The position numbers and the translations under genes are program-made. The notes below the pieces were generated by a model that saw nothing but the letters and a program-made list of their open reading frames with translations, did not search any database and was not told where the DNA came from. A DNA stretch of 64,000 bases from Solibacillus silvestris_B. Lineage in GTDB: Bacteria > Bacillota > Bacilli > Bacillales_A > Planococcaceae. The stretch is from contig NZ_JBQCJW010000001.1 in NCBI RefSeq assembly GCF_051967575.1, forward strand, positions 1 to 64,000, written 5' to 3'. Numbering within the stretch: the first letter of the stretch is position 1; each line of letters opens with the position of its first letter. This document shows positions 35,124-43,727 of the stretch, in pieces.

Positions 35124-37064
35124 CTATTCATCTTCCTTCAATTCACAATGCATCGCTTCCTTTGCTTCATCCCAAGGGACACTGTAGCCTTTTCCTTTTG
35201 CGCAGAAAATGCTGGATGATGTATATTCTGGGTCGGCATTTTTTTTGTAGCCAATTTTTTCAATGACTTCACTGCTGTTATGGCATAAATCATAGCCGTC
35301 ATATTGTAAAGTTAGAGCTCCTTTGCCATTTGTGTATGCGGCAAATCGGGTACTATAATCCATAAATGTGGCTACAGGCGCCCTTCCATAAAGTGTGACA
35401 GTATCTTCCGTCAATAGCGGCGCTTCGAATACTCCGCTTGCGGCCTGAATATCAGTCATCATCCGCCCAATATGCTCATTTGAAGCTTTCATTTTAAATC
35501 GATAATATGGCTCCAACAAAAGGTTTTCCACCTGCTCAAGCCCTTGTCGTAAAGCTCTGAATGATGCCTCCCGGAAATCGCCGCCTTCTGTATGCTTATT
35601 ATGTGCACGCCCTGTCAATAGCGTAAAATGCACATCGGTTACCGGAAAGCCAGTGAGCAGACCATGATGTTCCCGTTCAAACAAATGCTTCTTGATCAAT
35701 CGCTGATGCCCAACCGATAAATCATCCGCATGGCATTTATTTGAAAATGTTATGCCGGCGCCACGGGGATTCGGCTCCATTTTTAAATGGACTTCTGCAT
35801 AATGTTTTAAAGGTTCAAAATGCCCATAGCCAACCGCAGCTGCTCCAATTGTCTCATTATAAAGAATTTGCGGCTTCCCAAATCCCACTTCGATGCCGAA
35901 ACGCTCTTTCATTAGCTCCGTCAAAACTTCAAGCTGAATAATGCCCATTACATGTACGGATATTTCCTGAAACTTCTCTTTCCAAATGACACGCAAACTT
36001 GGTTCTTCTGCTTCCAGTTCGCGAAAGATACGAGTAAGTTCCTTAATATGCAACTCCCCTTCATATATTACTTTCGCTTGCAAAGCAGGAATCATTTCAT
36101 AAATTGACCGATCCATTTGAGCAGCCCCGATGACATCGCCGATTATCGGCTTAGCAAGCCCTTTCACGGCAAAAATATCCCCTGCTTCAACTTGCTGCAC
36201 TGCTGTAAAGCTGGCTCCATTATAAAGCCGGATTTCCGTTACCTTTTCCGTACTGTCGCCAAATGTAAATTCATCCCGCACTTTTAAAGTGCCACATAAT
36301 GCTTTCATAAAAGTTAGGCGTTGCTGATTGTCATGACGAATTTTATATACCTTCCCTTCAAACGGCATACTCGCATCAAAATTTGTTTCCGTCAGCTGTG
36401 CAATCGTTTTAAAAAAGGCTAATATTCCTTCATCTTTTAGAGCCGAGCCACTCATGCAAATAAATGCCTGTTCATTATGTATGAGTTGTTTTAATATTAC
36501 TGCGCATTCCTCATCATTTAATGAATCGGCAAAGTATTTCTCCATGAGCTGCTCGTCACGCTCTGCAATCCATTCCTTCGCTTTCGCATCCAAGCCGTTG
36601 TCAAACTGCAGGGCATTTGGAGATAACTCGCTTTGGATCGCCGCCATTACTGCCGCAACATCAGCGCTTTCGCGATCTGCCTTATTAATAAAAATAAATG
36701 TAGGAACGCGCTGTTCTCGCAACAGATTCCACACAGTTTCAGTATGGCCTTCGATTCCATCCACTGCGCTTACTATAATAATTGCCGCGTCCATCACATG
36801 AATCGCACGTTCCATCTCAGGCGCAAAATCGACGTGTCCGGGTGTATCGATTAACGTATAAACATCCCCCTTATAATCGATTCTCCCCTGCTCTGCAAAA
36901 ATAGTAATCCCGCGTTCGCGTTCAATTGAATGGTTATCCAAAAAAGCATCTTGATGATCGACGCGACCGCGTTTTTTTATAGAATTTGTATGATAAAGCA
37001 ATTGCTCGCAAAATGTAGTTTTCCCTGCATCGACATGTGCCAATACACCGATTGTTTTATACAA
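35124..37064 (-). CDS. TetM/TetO-like ribosomal-protection GTPase
   Basis: 646 residues, EF-G-like. G1 AHVDAGKTT near 9-17, G2 ERGITI, G3 DTPGH, G4 NKAD; then domains II-V, ending IFCAKGKGYSVPWDEAKEAM. The length and the short domain IV match the TetM group rather than EF-G. Tetracycline-protection proteins displace drug from the ribosome, but many soil Firmicutes carry chromosomal relatives of untested activity. I chose the TTG at 37064: GGTGG lies upstream and the protein then begins MYKTIGVLAHVDAG; the longer frame has no binding site. Confidence 0.88.
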   Translation of the reverse strand: MYKTIGVLAHVDAGKTTFCEQLLYHTNSIKKRGRVDHQDAFLDNHSIERERGITIFAEQGRIDYKGDVYTLIDTPGHVDFAPEMERAIHVMDAAIIIVSAVDGIEGHTETVWNLLREQRVPTFIFINKADRESADVAAVMAAIQSELSPNALQFDNGLDAKAKEWIAERDEQLMEKYFADSLNDEECAVILKQLIHNEQAFICMSGSALKDEGILAFFKTIAQLTETNFDASMPFEGKVYKIRHDNQQRLTFMKALCGTLKVRDEFTFGDSTEKVTEIRLYNGASFTAVQQVEAGDIFAVKGLAKPIIGDVIGAAQMDRSIYEMIPALQAKVIYEGELHIKELTRIFRELEAEEPSLRVIWKEKFQEISVHVMGIIQLEVLTELMKERFGIEVGFGKPQILYNETIGAAAVGYGHFEPLKHYAEVHLKMEPNPRGAGITFSNKCHADDLSVGHQRLIKKHLFEREHHGLLTGFPVTDVHFTLLTGRAHNKHTEGGDFREASFRALRQGLEQVENLLLEPYYRFKMKASNEHIGRMMTDIQAASGVFEAPLLTEDTVTLYGRAPVATFMDYSTRFAAYTNGKGALTLQYDGYDLCHNSSEVIEKIGYKKNADPEYTSSSIFCAKGKGYSVPWDEAKEAMHCELKEDE

Positions 37065-37198
37065 AAAATCCACCGCTTTCAAAACGTTTTATTCTAGTCG
37101 ACAGTATAGCATAATTTTGCGGGGCAAAAAATGGCGCCGATATTTCGAAGCCAAATGGCATTCACTTTGAAATTGGATTTTACACAGTTGTCAATAAA

Positions 37199-37240
37199 AA
37201 AAGATATGCCGGAAACATTTCATTCCGACATATCTTCAAT
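37199..37240 (-). terminator. Terminator after CDF gene
   Basis: On the minus strand AAGATATGTCGGAA pairs with TTCCGGCATATCTT, followed by TTTTTATT. Confidence 0.85.
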
Positions 37241-37248
37241 GTTTAATA

Positions 37249-38154
37249 TTAAAAGTGATAATCGTCTTCGCAAATTATAAGCTCTTTCGGATCATAAGGT
37301 TCAATGTGGACTAGCGTTGTAGCATATCGATCCAATTTTTGAACCGCTTTTTCGATTTGTTCGGTAATCGTGTGCGAATCGCGGACATTTAAATTCGGGT
37401 TTACACATACTGTAATATCCACTAATATTAAGCTTCCATGCTGTCTTCCCCGCACTTCCACCACTTCCCTTACCCGCGGAATTTTTGCAACACGCTCTTC
37501 AATTGAACTGATGAGCCCAATATCGAAGCCGTCCGTTAAAGAAAAGGCCGCATCCTTGAATATGTCAATCGCTGTTTTTATAATAATTAAACCGATAATA
37601 AAAGCAGTAATTGTATCAATAATCGGAAAGCCTAGTATCGCTGCGCTAATACCGATTGCAGTTCCTATACTAACTAGAGCATCCGAACGATTATCATATG
37701 CAGCAGCTTTTACGGCCGTACTGTTAATTTTTTTTGCAAGTGCAATATTATACTTATAAACCCCGAACATGACGAGCGCACTAAAAACGGCAACGATAAT
37801 TGTCACGATGGAAGGATCTTGATGGATTGGATTCACTATTTTTCCCCCTGCCGACAAAAGCACTTCAATTCCGACATAAATCATAATAAATGAAGCGATA
37901 AGCGATGCAATTGTTTCTGCTCGAAAATGACCGTATCGATGATCATCATCAGGGGGACGCTGCGAAATTCGGAGCCCTATTAAAACAGCGATTGAGGCTA
38001 TAATATCTGTTGTGTTGTTTAAACCATCTGCTTTCAATGCTTCTGAGTCCCCTATATACCCAACGATCAATTTCAGCGAACTCAAAAAAATGTAGGCGAT
38101 GATTGATAAATAGGCACCTTTTTCTCCTGCCCGTAAATTTGTATATTGCTCCAA
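37249..38154 (-). CDS. Cation diffusion facilitator transporter
   Basis: 301 residues: about six membrane helices then a cytoplasmic metallochaperone-like domain (about 205-301). Metal-site Asp pairs are visible in DGLNNTTD (helix 2) and YDNRSD (helix 5); DDDHRYGHFRAE follows helix 2. It should export Zn, Mn, Fe or Co/Ni in exchange for protons; the NTTD/NRSD pair (N and D in place of H) points away from a strict Zn exporter toward Mn or Fe. TTG start with AAGGGGGA upstream. A conspicuous hairpin lies in its leader. Confidence 0.85.
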   Translation of the reverse strand: MEQYTNLRAGEKGAYLSIIAYIFLSSLKLIVGYIGDSEALKADGLNNTTDIIASIAVLIGLRISQRPPDDDHRYGHFRAETIASLIASFIMIYVGIEVLLSAGGKIVNPIHQDPSIVTIIVAVFSALVMFGVYKYNIALAKKINSTAVKAAAYDNRSDALVSIGTAIGISAAILGFPIIDTITAFIIGLIIIKTAIDIFKDAAFSLTDGFDIGLISSIEERVAKIPRVREVVEVRGRQHGSLILVDITVCVNPNLNVRDSHTITEQIEKAVQKLDRYATTLVHIEPYDPKELIICEDDYHF

Positions 38155-38189
38155 ATTGTTTCCCCCTTGAAAAACTTCTTTAAACACGA

Positions 38190-38234
38190 AAGAGGTTACC
38201 TCCCATCTATAAAAGAAAAGGAAGTAACCTCAAA
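38190..38234 (-). promoter_or_regulatory. Leader hairpin of the CDF gene
   Basis: GAGGTTAC and GTAACCTC arms, extended by TTCC/GGGA, enclose an AU-rich loop about 36-80 bases upstream of the CDF start. It could be the 3' end terminator of the preceding SDR gene or a regulatory hairpin; no long T-run follows. Confidence 0.45.
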
Positions 38235-38287
38235 ATGCAATTTAAATCATTATAGCAGAAATATAATCAACTGCCTAATTTCTATCG

Positions 38288-39112
38288 TTAATTTTGTTGC
38301 ATTGCTTCACGCATTCGTCCCATATTGGCAATTGTGCCGCCATCGACTAAAAGATCTGTACCTGTAATGTATGAAGCCGCATTACTTAAAAGGAATTCCA
38401 CTGCTTTTGCAATCTCATCCGCATCGCCTTCACGACGCAATGGGGTATACGATAATAATACTGCCATCTGTTCGCTTTGCTCTTTTTCCTGACGCCCCAT
38501 CGCTGTATCAATAGTTCCCGGGGAGATAGAATTTAAACGGGCACCCTTTTCGCCCCAAGCCCATGCTAAATCTTTCACCATTTCGATAACAGATAGTTTC
38601 GAGAATGGATAAGATGCTTGTGTTGCGCCTTTTGTCATCATCTCCATCGTTTGCATGAAGTTTTCAGCTAATGGATTTTTTACAGCAGCACGAATTTCCG
38701 GTGTTGCTGGTACCATATGTGCACTCATTGATGAAATCATTACCGCTGAAGTGCCTGTTCCCGCGATTTTAACAAATTCATCTAAAATATAGGCTGTTCC
38801 TAATGCGTTGACTTCCATAATTTTTTTCCAGTCAGCCATTGTTGGAGAAAGACCTGCCGTGTGAACAATTCCGGCCAGCTCCCCCATTGAAGCCGCTTTT
38901 TCCGCAAGCGCTTTCACACGTTCGCGATTCGAAATATCCCCCGTCATATACTCAACAGACGCTGCACCTGCCGCTTTTAATTCTTCCGCCGTATGTGCTA
39001 AACGCTCTTCATTCATATCCGCCAATAAAAATGTGTTCCCTTTTGCTAAACGCATTGCTGTCGCTTTCCCCATACCGCCTGTGCCGCCAGTAATTACATA
39101 TACTTTTGTCAT
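38288..39112 (-). CDS. Short-chain dehydrogenase/reductase
   Basis: 274 residues. Cofactor loop GGTGGMGKA near 8-16, the NNAG-like position replaced by HTAG (VHTAGLSP), catalytic Ser in ISSMSAH and Tyr/Lys in YPFSK, and DLLVDGGTI at the end. A classical SDR acting on an unknown alcohol or ketone. AGGAGGTCAAACAT precedes the ATG. It is divergent from a TetR gene 103 bases away, so it is probably the repressed target. Confidence 0.9.
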   Translation of the reverse strand: MTKVYVITGGTGGMGKATAMRLAKGNTFLLADMNEERLAHTAEELKAAGAASVEYMTGDISNRERVKALAEKAASMGELAGIVHTAGLSPTMADWKKIMEVNALGTAYILDEFVKIAGTGTSAVMISSMSAHMVPATPEIRAAVKNPLAENFMQTMEMMTKGATQASYPFSKLSVIEMVKDLAWAWGEKGARLNSISPGTIDTAMGRQEKEQSEQMAVLLSYTPLRREGDADEIAKAVEFLLSNAASYITGTDLLVDGGTIANMGRMREAMQQN

Positions 39113-39215
39113 ATGTTTGACCTCCTAAATTCACGTTATGTTCATTTTATCCAGCTTTTTCTTTCCGTTCAAACGACATTGTATAGTAAAGTGTCTATAT
39201 GAAGGAGCTGAACTT

Positions 39216-39746
39216 ATGAACGAGAGACAAATTATCGAACAGCCAACGATTAGACAATATATCCTAGCTTCTTATAAAGAACTGTTAAAACGGCATTCCC
39301 CCGAAAAGATTTCAGTGAAGCAAATTGCTGCGCATGCCGGCATTAACCGTTCGACTTTCTATTTGCATTTTCAGGATAAATATGAAGTTTTACATACAGT
39401 AACAGAGGAAAAGCTGAAAGAATTAGTTTCATATTATTATGGGAATACGAATCGCAATACGAGCCCGATTAATACAACGATACAAATTTGCGGACATATT
39501 TTCAGCAATCGCGCATTTTATAAAGAACTAATAAATGAAGAACAGTTTAAAAACCGGCTCTTCTATTATTTATATGAAGCGCTTGCCGCACATCTAAAAA
39601 ACGAGGCGTTCGCGACATTCACCGCGTATGGGACGATGGGCTATTTTATTGAGTGGATAAAAAATGATTGCCAAAAACCGATCGAAGTGATTGCAAACGA
39701 CTTATCAAGCATTGCCGACCTGCAAATTTTGAATAGGCAAATATAA
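39216..39746 (+). CDS. TetR-family regulator
   Basis: 176 residues. N-terminal helix-turn-helix: KISVKQIAAHAGINRSTFYLHFQDKYEVL (about 32-60). The C-terminal ligand domain is the TetR_C_7/DhaS-like type often linked to dehydrogenase genes. Start at 39216 has AAGGAG upstream; the longer frame has no binding site. Divergent orientation with the SDR gene suggests it represses that gene and itself. Confidence 0.9.
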   Translation: MNERQIIEQPTIRQYILASYKELLKRHSPEKISVKQIAAHAGINRSTFYLHFQDKYEVLHTVTEEKLKELVSYYYGNTNRNTSPINTTIQICGHIFSNRAFYKELINEEQFKNRLFYYLYEALAAHLKNEAFATFTAYGTMGYFIEWIKNDCQKPIEVIANDLSSIADLQILNRQI

Positions 39747-39756
39747 CAAATATACC

Positions 39757-39784
39757 ATCGTCCTGCTGTAGGGCACTTTTTTTA
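39757..39784 (+). terminator. Weak terminator after TetR gene
   Basis: A short stem (GTCCT/AGGGC) followed by TTTTTTTAT. Confidence 0.5.
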
Positions 39785-40492
39785 TAAATTCACTTTATAT
39801 ACATCCAGCAGTTCGCCTGCTTGCGATAATAATACTGCGTTTAGCCGGCCGCTCATATAGCAGCCGCCGTCAATGGCGATATACCGCCTATCCTCACTCA
39901 GCCATACATCATTTGATTCATGAATATAGCTTACTGGTGTATGACCGAACACATTGATATACGGTGTGTGATTCTCTTGCAAATAATGCTTGCGAATTCT
40001 TATAAAATCAGATGCCGACGTTTCATCAAGCGACGTAAACTGTGAATTAAAGCCTGCATGTGTCAGCAGGACATTGCCTATAATCTTATGAAACAAGCCA
40101 TTTCGCAAAAATTCAAGCTGCGGGCGAAATTTTTCTTTAATGAGCATTGCTTGCTGTACGACCGGTAAATCGGCGGCTTCGTTTGGCAATTTTGCCAAAA
40201 GAGATTGCATTGTTTGCTGACCGCCATTAATATAATATTGCTCCTGTTTACCTAATGGGTTTTCCAAAAAGTTCAGCAGCATCTCTTCATGATTTCCTTT
40301 GCAAAAAACCACATTGTCACAATATGCGTATTTCAGCTCGATCACTTTTTCGATTACTTGCAATGATTCCGGACCGCGATCGATTAAATCACCAAGAACA
40401 ACAAGTGTATCTTCGGTATTCCAAAACTCCAGAATTTTCTCGAACTGTTTGTAATACCCATGAATATCGCTTACGACGAATAAATTTTTCAT
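39782..40492 (-). CDS. Metallophosphoesterase (PrpE/ApaH-like)
   Basis: 236 residues of the calcineurin-like family with all core motifs: VVSDIHG, GDLIDRGPES, KGNHEEM, LTHAGF and VFGHTPV. It should be a serine/threonine phosphatase or a nucleoside polyphosphate hydrolase; bacterial members of this length include both. The binding site is weak. It follows hisS2 by 27 bases on the same strand, so readthrough from that gene is possible. Confidence 0.85.
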   Translation of the reverse strand: MKNLFVVSDIHGYYKQFEKILEFWNTEDTLVVLGDLIDRGPESLQVIEKVIELKYAYCDNVVFCKGNHEEMLLNFLENPLGKQEQYYINGGQQTMQSLLAKLPNEAADLPVVQQAMLIKEKFRPQLEFLRNGLFHKIIGNVLLTHAGFNSQFTSLDETSASDFIRIRKHYLQENHTPYINVFGHTPVSYIHESNDVWLSEDRRYIAIDGGCYMSGRLNAVLLSQAGELLDVYKVNL

Positions 40493-40519
40493 ATTGAATC
40501 ATCTGCCATTTCCTGTTTT

Positions 40520-41797
40520 TTAATTGAAAGTAAATTCCATTTCTTTTACATTACCACTTTTCATATCTTTTAGCTTTACTGAATTATTGTGAACCTCTTC
40601 TTCACCTAGCACGATTACTTGCGCGATATTTTCGCGATTTGCCTTATCCATTGCTTTACGGACCTTTTTCCCTGTCAGCTCGTCTTCTACGCGGTTGCCT
40701 GCATTACGCAGTTTAGTCGCAAGCTGGAGTGCTTGTTTTTCAGTATTGATCGGGATGATATAAATATCGATATCACACAGGTTCTGTTCCACTTTCCCTG
40801 CGAGCTCAAATGCTGTATAAATGACATCTAAACCAAATGAAATACCGACTGTCGCATATTGCTGCCCGGTGCCGATAAGTCCGCCAATGGCATTATCATA
40901 GCGCCCCCCGCTGCCAATACTTGATTTAATCGTGCCATCCGCAATGAAGATTTCGTAAATCGTTCCCGTATAAATCTCCAGACCGCGCGCCAAAAATGGG
41001 TTGAATATGCATAATGCATCAATCTGCAAAGCCGCTAAATAGTCCATCAGCTCACATAGTTCTGCAACACCTTGTTTTACAAATTCATTTTGTTCTGTCA
41101 AACTTTTAAAATAATCAAGTGTAGGCGGTGCTTCTAAAAACTGCATGATTACGCGTAAAGAAGAATCCGCCAAGTCAAGCTCAGACAGCTCTTTTATTAA
41201 TGTTGCACGATCAATTTTCTCCATTTTATCCAAAATTAAAATAACGCGATCCATAACGGTTTCTCGTACCTCGAAAATTTGCAGCAGACCATATAATAAT
41301 TTGCGGTTATTATATTGAATTTGAATCTTCACATTCAGTTTTTCAAAAGCGTCCACTGCCATCATCATTAATTCTGCTTCGGCCGACTGTGATTCAACCC
41401 CGACAATATCCACATCACATTGCGTAAATTCACGGAAGCGTCCAGCCTTAATCGGCCCGTCACGAAACACTTTGCCGATTTCATAGCGTTTAAACGGCAT
41501 CGCAAAATTGGGATTCATCGCTACCACTTTCGCAAACGGGATCGTTAAATCATAGCGAAGTGCCAACTTACGATCGCCACGATCCGATAATGTGTACATC
41601 TCCTGAAGGATTTCTGCGCCGCCTGCATATTTTGACGTCATTAAATCGCTATAGTTGAGGATTGGTGTTTCAATTGTCTTACAGCCATATAAAATAAATG
41701 TATCTTCAAGCGTGCGCCGGATATTGCGTCTCACTGCTTCTGCTTGCGGCAAAAAATCTTGTGTACCTCTTACATTTTGATATTCCATTTTCTTCAT
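40520..41797 (-). CDS. hisS: Second-type histidyl-tRNA synthetase
   Basis: 425 residues, class II. Motif 1 region, motif 2 FRDGPIKAGRFREFTQCDVD, the histidine-binding ARGLEIYTGTIYE (usual RGLDYYTGT) and motif 3 GSGGRYDNAIGG are present, and the C-terminal anticodon-binding domain (about 330-410, GKKVRKAMDKANRE) is complete, so it is a synthetase rather than a truncated HisZ. The upstream attenuator with a His-rich leader peptide argues for induction by histidine starvation; a housekeeping copy probably lies elsewhere. AAGGAGG precedes the ATG at 41797. Confidence 0.9.
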   Translation of the reverse strand: MKKMEYQNVRGTQDFLPQAEAVRRNIRRTLEDTFILYGCKTIETPILNYSDLMTSKYAGGAEILQEMYTLSDRGDRKLALRYDLTIPFAKVVAMNPNFAMPFKRYEIGKVFRDGPIKAGRFREFTQCDVDIVGVESQSAEAELMMMAVDAFEKLNVKIQIQYNNRKLLYGLLQIFEVRETVMDRVILILDKMEKIDRATLIKELSELDLADSSLRVIMQFLEAPPTLDYFKSLTEQNEFVKQGVAELCELMDYLAALQIDALCIFNPFLARGLEIYTGTIYEIFIADGTIKSSIGSGGRYDNAIGGLIGTGQQYATVGISFGLDVIYTAFELAGKVEQNLCDIDIYIIPINTEKQALQLATKLRNAGNRVEDELTGKKVRKAMDKANRENIAQVIVLGEEEVHNNSVKLKDMKSGNVKEMEFTFN

Positions 41798-41823
41798 TTT
41801 TTCTTCCTCCTTATTTTTGGCAA

Positions 41824-41874
41824 TAAAAAAAATCGTATTTCCATAAAGCTCCATACGGCTTTATTTATACGATT
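41824..41874 (-). terminator. Attenuator terminator of hisS leader
   Basis: On the minus strand AATCGTATAAATAAAGC pairs with GCTTTATGGAAATACGATT, followed by TTTTTTTATT. It lies between the leader peptide and the hisS ribosome binding site. Confidence 0.85.
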
Positions 41875-41883
41875 CCACTGGAA

Positions 41884-41933
41884 AAAGTCTTCCTATTCGA
41901 TATTAAAAAATTAATAAAGATAGCAAGACTTTT
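41884..41933 (-). promoter_or_regulatory. Leader hairpin 1 of the his attenuator
   Basis: AAAGTCTTGCTAT pairs with ATAGGAAGACTTT (one mismatch). Its 5' arm overlaps the leader-peptide stop codon. Its loop holds CTTTATTAAT, which can instead pair with ATAAATAAAG in the terminator arm (9 of 10), giving a candidate antiterminator. Confidence 0.7.
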
Positions 41934-41982
41934 ATGTATGATGATGTGTTGTTTTGAAAATAAACATAGCAGCTTTCGGCAT
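41932..41982 (-). CDS. His-rich leader peptide
   Basis: A 16-codon ORF reading MPKAAMFIFKTTHHHT with three successive His codons at positions 13-15, just before the stop. AAGGGGGG lies seven bases upstream of the ATG. A ribosome slowed at the His codons when charged tRNA-His is scarce would disturb hairpin 1 and favour the antiterminator. This is the classical layout of translation-coupled attenuation; it regulates the histidyl-tRNA synthetase gene directly downstream. Confidence 0.75.
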   Translation of the reverse strand: MPKAAMFIFKTTHHHT

Positions 41983-42008
41983 ACAGATACCCCCCTTAAA
42001 TTATATTG

Positions 42009-42037
42009 ACTATACAGTATACTTTTTTATTTGGCAA
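42009..42037 (-). promoter_or_regulatory. SigA promoter of his leader
   Basis: On the minus strand TTGCCA (complement of 42032-42037), a 17-base spacer and TATAGT (complement of 42009-42014), about 25 bases before the leader-peptide start. Confidence 0.75.
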
Positions 42038-42124
42038 CTTTATTTTCTGAAATATTCAAATTTTCTTTTTCCACTTTTCAGGAAAATTTAACGACGCAAA
42101 AAAACTGCGAATTAGCCGGTTGCT

Positions 42125-42160
42125 GAAACTTTTTACTAGCTGCCTCGTAAATTAGTTAGC
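42125..42160 (+). repeat. Leader-associated repeat, copy A
   Basis: About 27 of 35 bases match copy B (46031-46067), including AAACTTTT and GTAAATTAGT. Both lie shortly before small membrane-protein genes on the plus strand. Confidence 0.45.
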
Positions 42161-42183
42161 AAATTGTGAAGGGTTACATAAAA

Positions 42184-42585
42184 ATGTTGCTTGGATTTTA
42201 TAGCGGTCTTATAATTTTTGCTTTGTTATTGATCATTGTGACAGTATTTTTTATTCGCGAGTTTTGGAAAAAGGAAAAATCGGCATATAGTGCTAATACA
42301 TTCATGCTAGGTGTTCTTATGCTGTTTATGCTCATTCTTTCCAGCTTTTACACCTATGATTTTTACCATTTGCACTTTGGCAATATTAAATCCGCAGAAG
42401 GGGTGTGCGATATAAAATTTGTAAATGGCGGGGGTAAAAGCATTGATACTACTGAAGTTGCCATCGACAACAAACTTTATTCCATTAAAGCAAGTACATA
42501 TAAACATTTACCTGATGGTCGTTATAATTGCGATCTTGCTTATTTGCCGATCACAAAAATCATTTCGGAAATAGACATTCAATAG
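42184..42585 (+). CDS. Two-helix membrane protein with extracellular domain
   Basis: About 133 residues. Two membrane helices (about 3-25 and 40-58), then a 70-residue soluble domain with a Cys pair (GVCDIKF and YNCDLAY) that may form a disulphide outside the cell. GAAGGG precedes the ATG at 42184; a GTG at 42166 is also open. No recognised family. A leader repeat shared with the gene at 46176 lies just upstream. Confidence 0.6.
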   Translation: MLLGFYSGLIIFALLLIIVTVFFIREFWKKEKSAYSANTFMLGVLMLFMLILSSFYTYDFYHLHFGNIKSAEGVCDIKFVNGGGKSIDTTEVAIDNKLYSIKASTYKHLPDGRYNCDLAYLPITKIISEIDIQ

Positions 42586-42589
42586 AATG

Positions 42590-42628
42590 GGCTTCCGTAC
42601 AGCGCTATTTCTGTACAGAAGCTTTTCT
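42590..42628 (+). terminator. Terminator after membrane-protein gene
   Basis: GCTTCCGTACAG pairs with CTGTACAGAAGC, then TTTTCTG. Confidence 0.75.
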
Positions 42629-42639
42629 GATTTATCATG

Positions 42640-43527
42640 CTAATCATTAATAATTTTCACTAACATTTGAAGTGCTTTTTTTGCCTCGGGTATAGGAAAG
42701 ACGGGGAAAACATGATTCATTTTTGGATATTCATAATAATTGATTTTAATTTCCTGTTTGTTTGCTTTATCCAAAAACATTTGCGCATCCACCAGCAATA
42801 GTTCACCTGTCCCGACAAACAGCGTTATTTGCCCAATTTCCGTTAAGTCGCCATGAAGCGGACTTACCCGGTAATCCGTTAAATCCACATCCTTTGCCCA
42901 CATCCGTCCAAGCTCCTGCGCCCCTCGGATTCCCAGCATTGGATCCAGTTTTTCAAGCTCTTTATAGCGTGGATTCTCTCCTCTAATATCAAGCCACGGT
43001 GAATGAAGCACAATATGCTGCGGCTGCTTCTTCGATTGCAATTTAACATCCTGTGCAAATGCCAGTGCCAGTCCGCCGCCAGCGGAATCACCCATGAAAA
43101 TAAATGGGGAATCATACTTTGCTGTCAGCTCATCATATAAATTATGGATTGCCTCAAAGCATTCCTTATACGTGCTCCTAGGCAGCTTCGGATAAATCGG
43201 TACTACAATCGTAAAATTCGTTTGTTGTGCAAGCTTTACTAAATAGCGCCAATGAAAAATTAGCGGATCATTGATATAGGCACCACCGTGAAAATAAAAA
43301 ATCACCTTTTTAGGATTTTGCTGTTCATTGATTGTGTAATAGAGCATGTGATTCAATTCATTTTTTAAAATACTGTGTTGCTGCATAAATTTTGCATCCA
43401 GCTCATAAGGCGCTTCATTATATTTACTTGCAATGAAGTCATCCATTAAACGATGATCTAAAAACTTTTTTTTCGTGCCCCGTAACATCAAAAATTTTTC
43501 AAACAAAACACTTTGCCAGCTTCGCAT
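42640..43527 (-). CDS. Alpha/beta hydrolase (HSL-type esterase)
   Basis: 295 residues. Oxyanion motif FHGGAY near 79-84, nucleophile MGDSAGGG (Ser near 148), Asp in the LLVDAQ region and His in YPKMNHVFP complete the triad: the hormone-sensitive-lipase family. It should hydrolyse short acyl esters. Start at 43527 follows GGGGGGATCGT; the longer frame lacks a binding site. Cytosolic, monocistronic. Confidence 0.9.
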   Translation of the reverse strand: MRSWQSVLFEKFLMLRGTKKKFLDHRLMDDFIASKYNEAPYELDAKFMQQHSILKNELNHMLYYTINEQQNPKKVIFYFHGGAYINDPLIFHWRYLVKLAQQTNFTIVVPIYPKLPRSTYKECFEAIHNLYDELTAKYDSPFIFMGDSAGGGLALAFAQDVKLQSKKQPQHIVLHSPWLDIRGENPRYKELEKLDPMLGIRGAQELGRMWAKDVDLTDYRVSPLHGDLTEIGQITLFVGTGELLLVDAQMFLDKANKQEIKINYYEYPKMNHVFPVFPIPEAKKALQMLVKIIND

Positions 43528-43727
43528 ACGATCCCCCCTAAATAAATAATCAGAAACGAAATTTCGCATATTTCTGCCAATCTATATTTAGTAATTATTC
43601 GGGAATAGATAATAATTCCCTTCTGGTCGATTTTTTTTGCTGTTCAACTTATGCTTAGCAGCTGTGATTTATTTGAAGATGAATATAACTGCCATTGAAT
43701 TTAATTTATTCTGGCACATTATTTTCA

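Noticed and set aside
40520..41797. HisZ regulatory subunit
   Set aside because: The protein keeps the anticodon-binding domain and class II motifs, and no hisG lies next to it.
41824..42037. T-box in front of hisS
   Set aside because: Expected for a Firmicute, but no GGTGGTACCGCG-like core or Stem I elements are present; the His-codon leader peptide explains the structure better.
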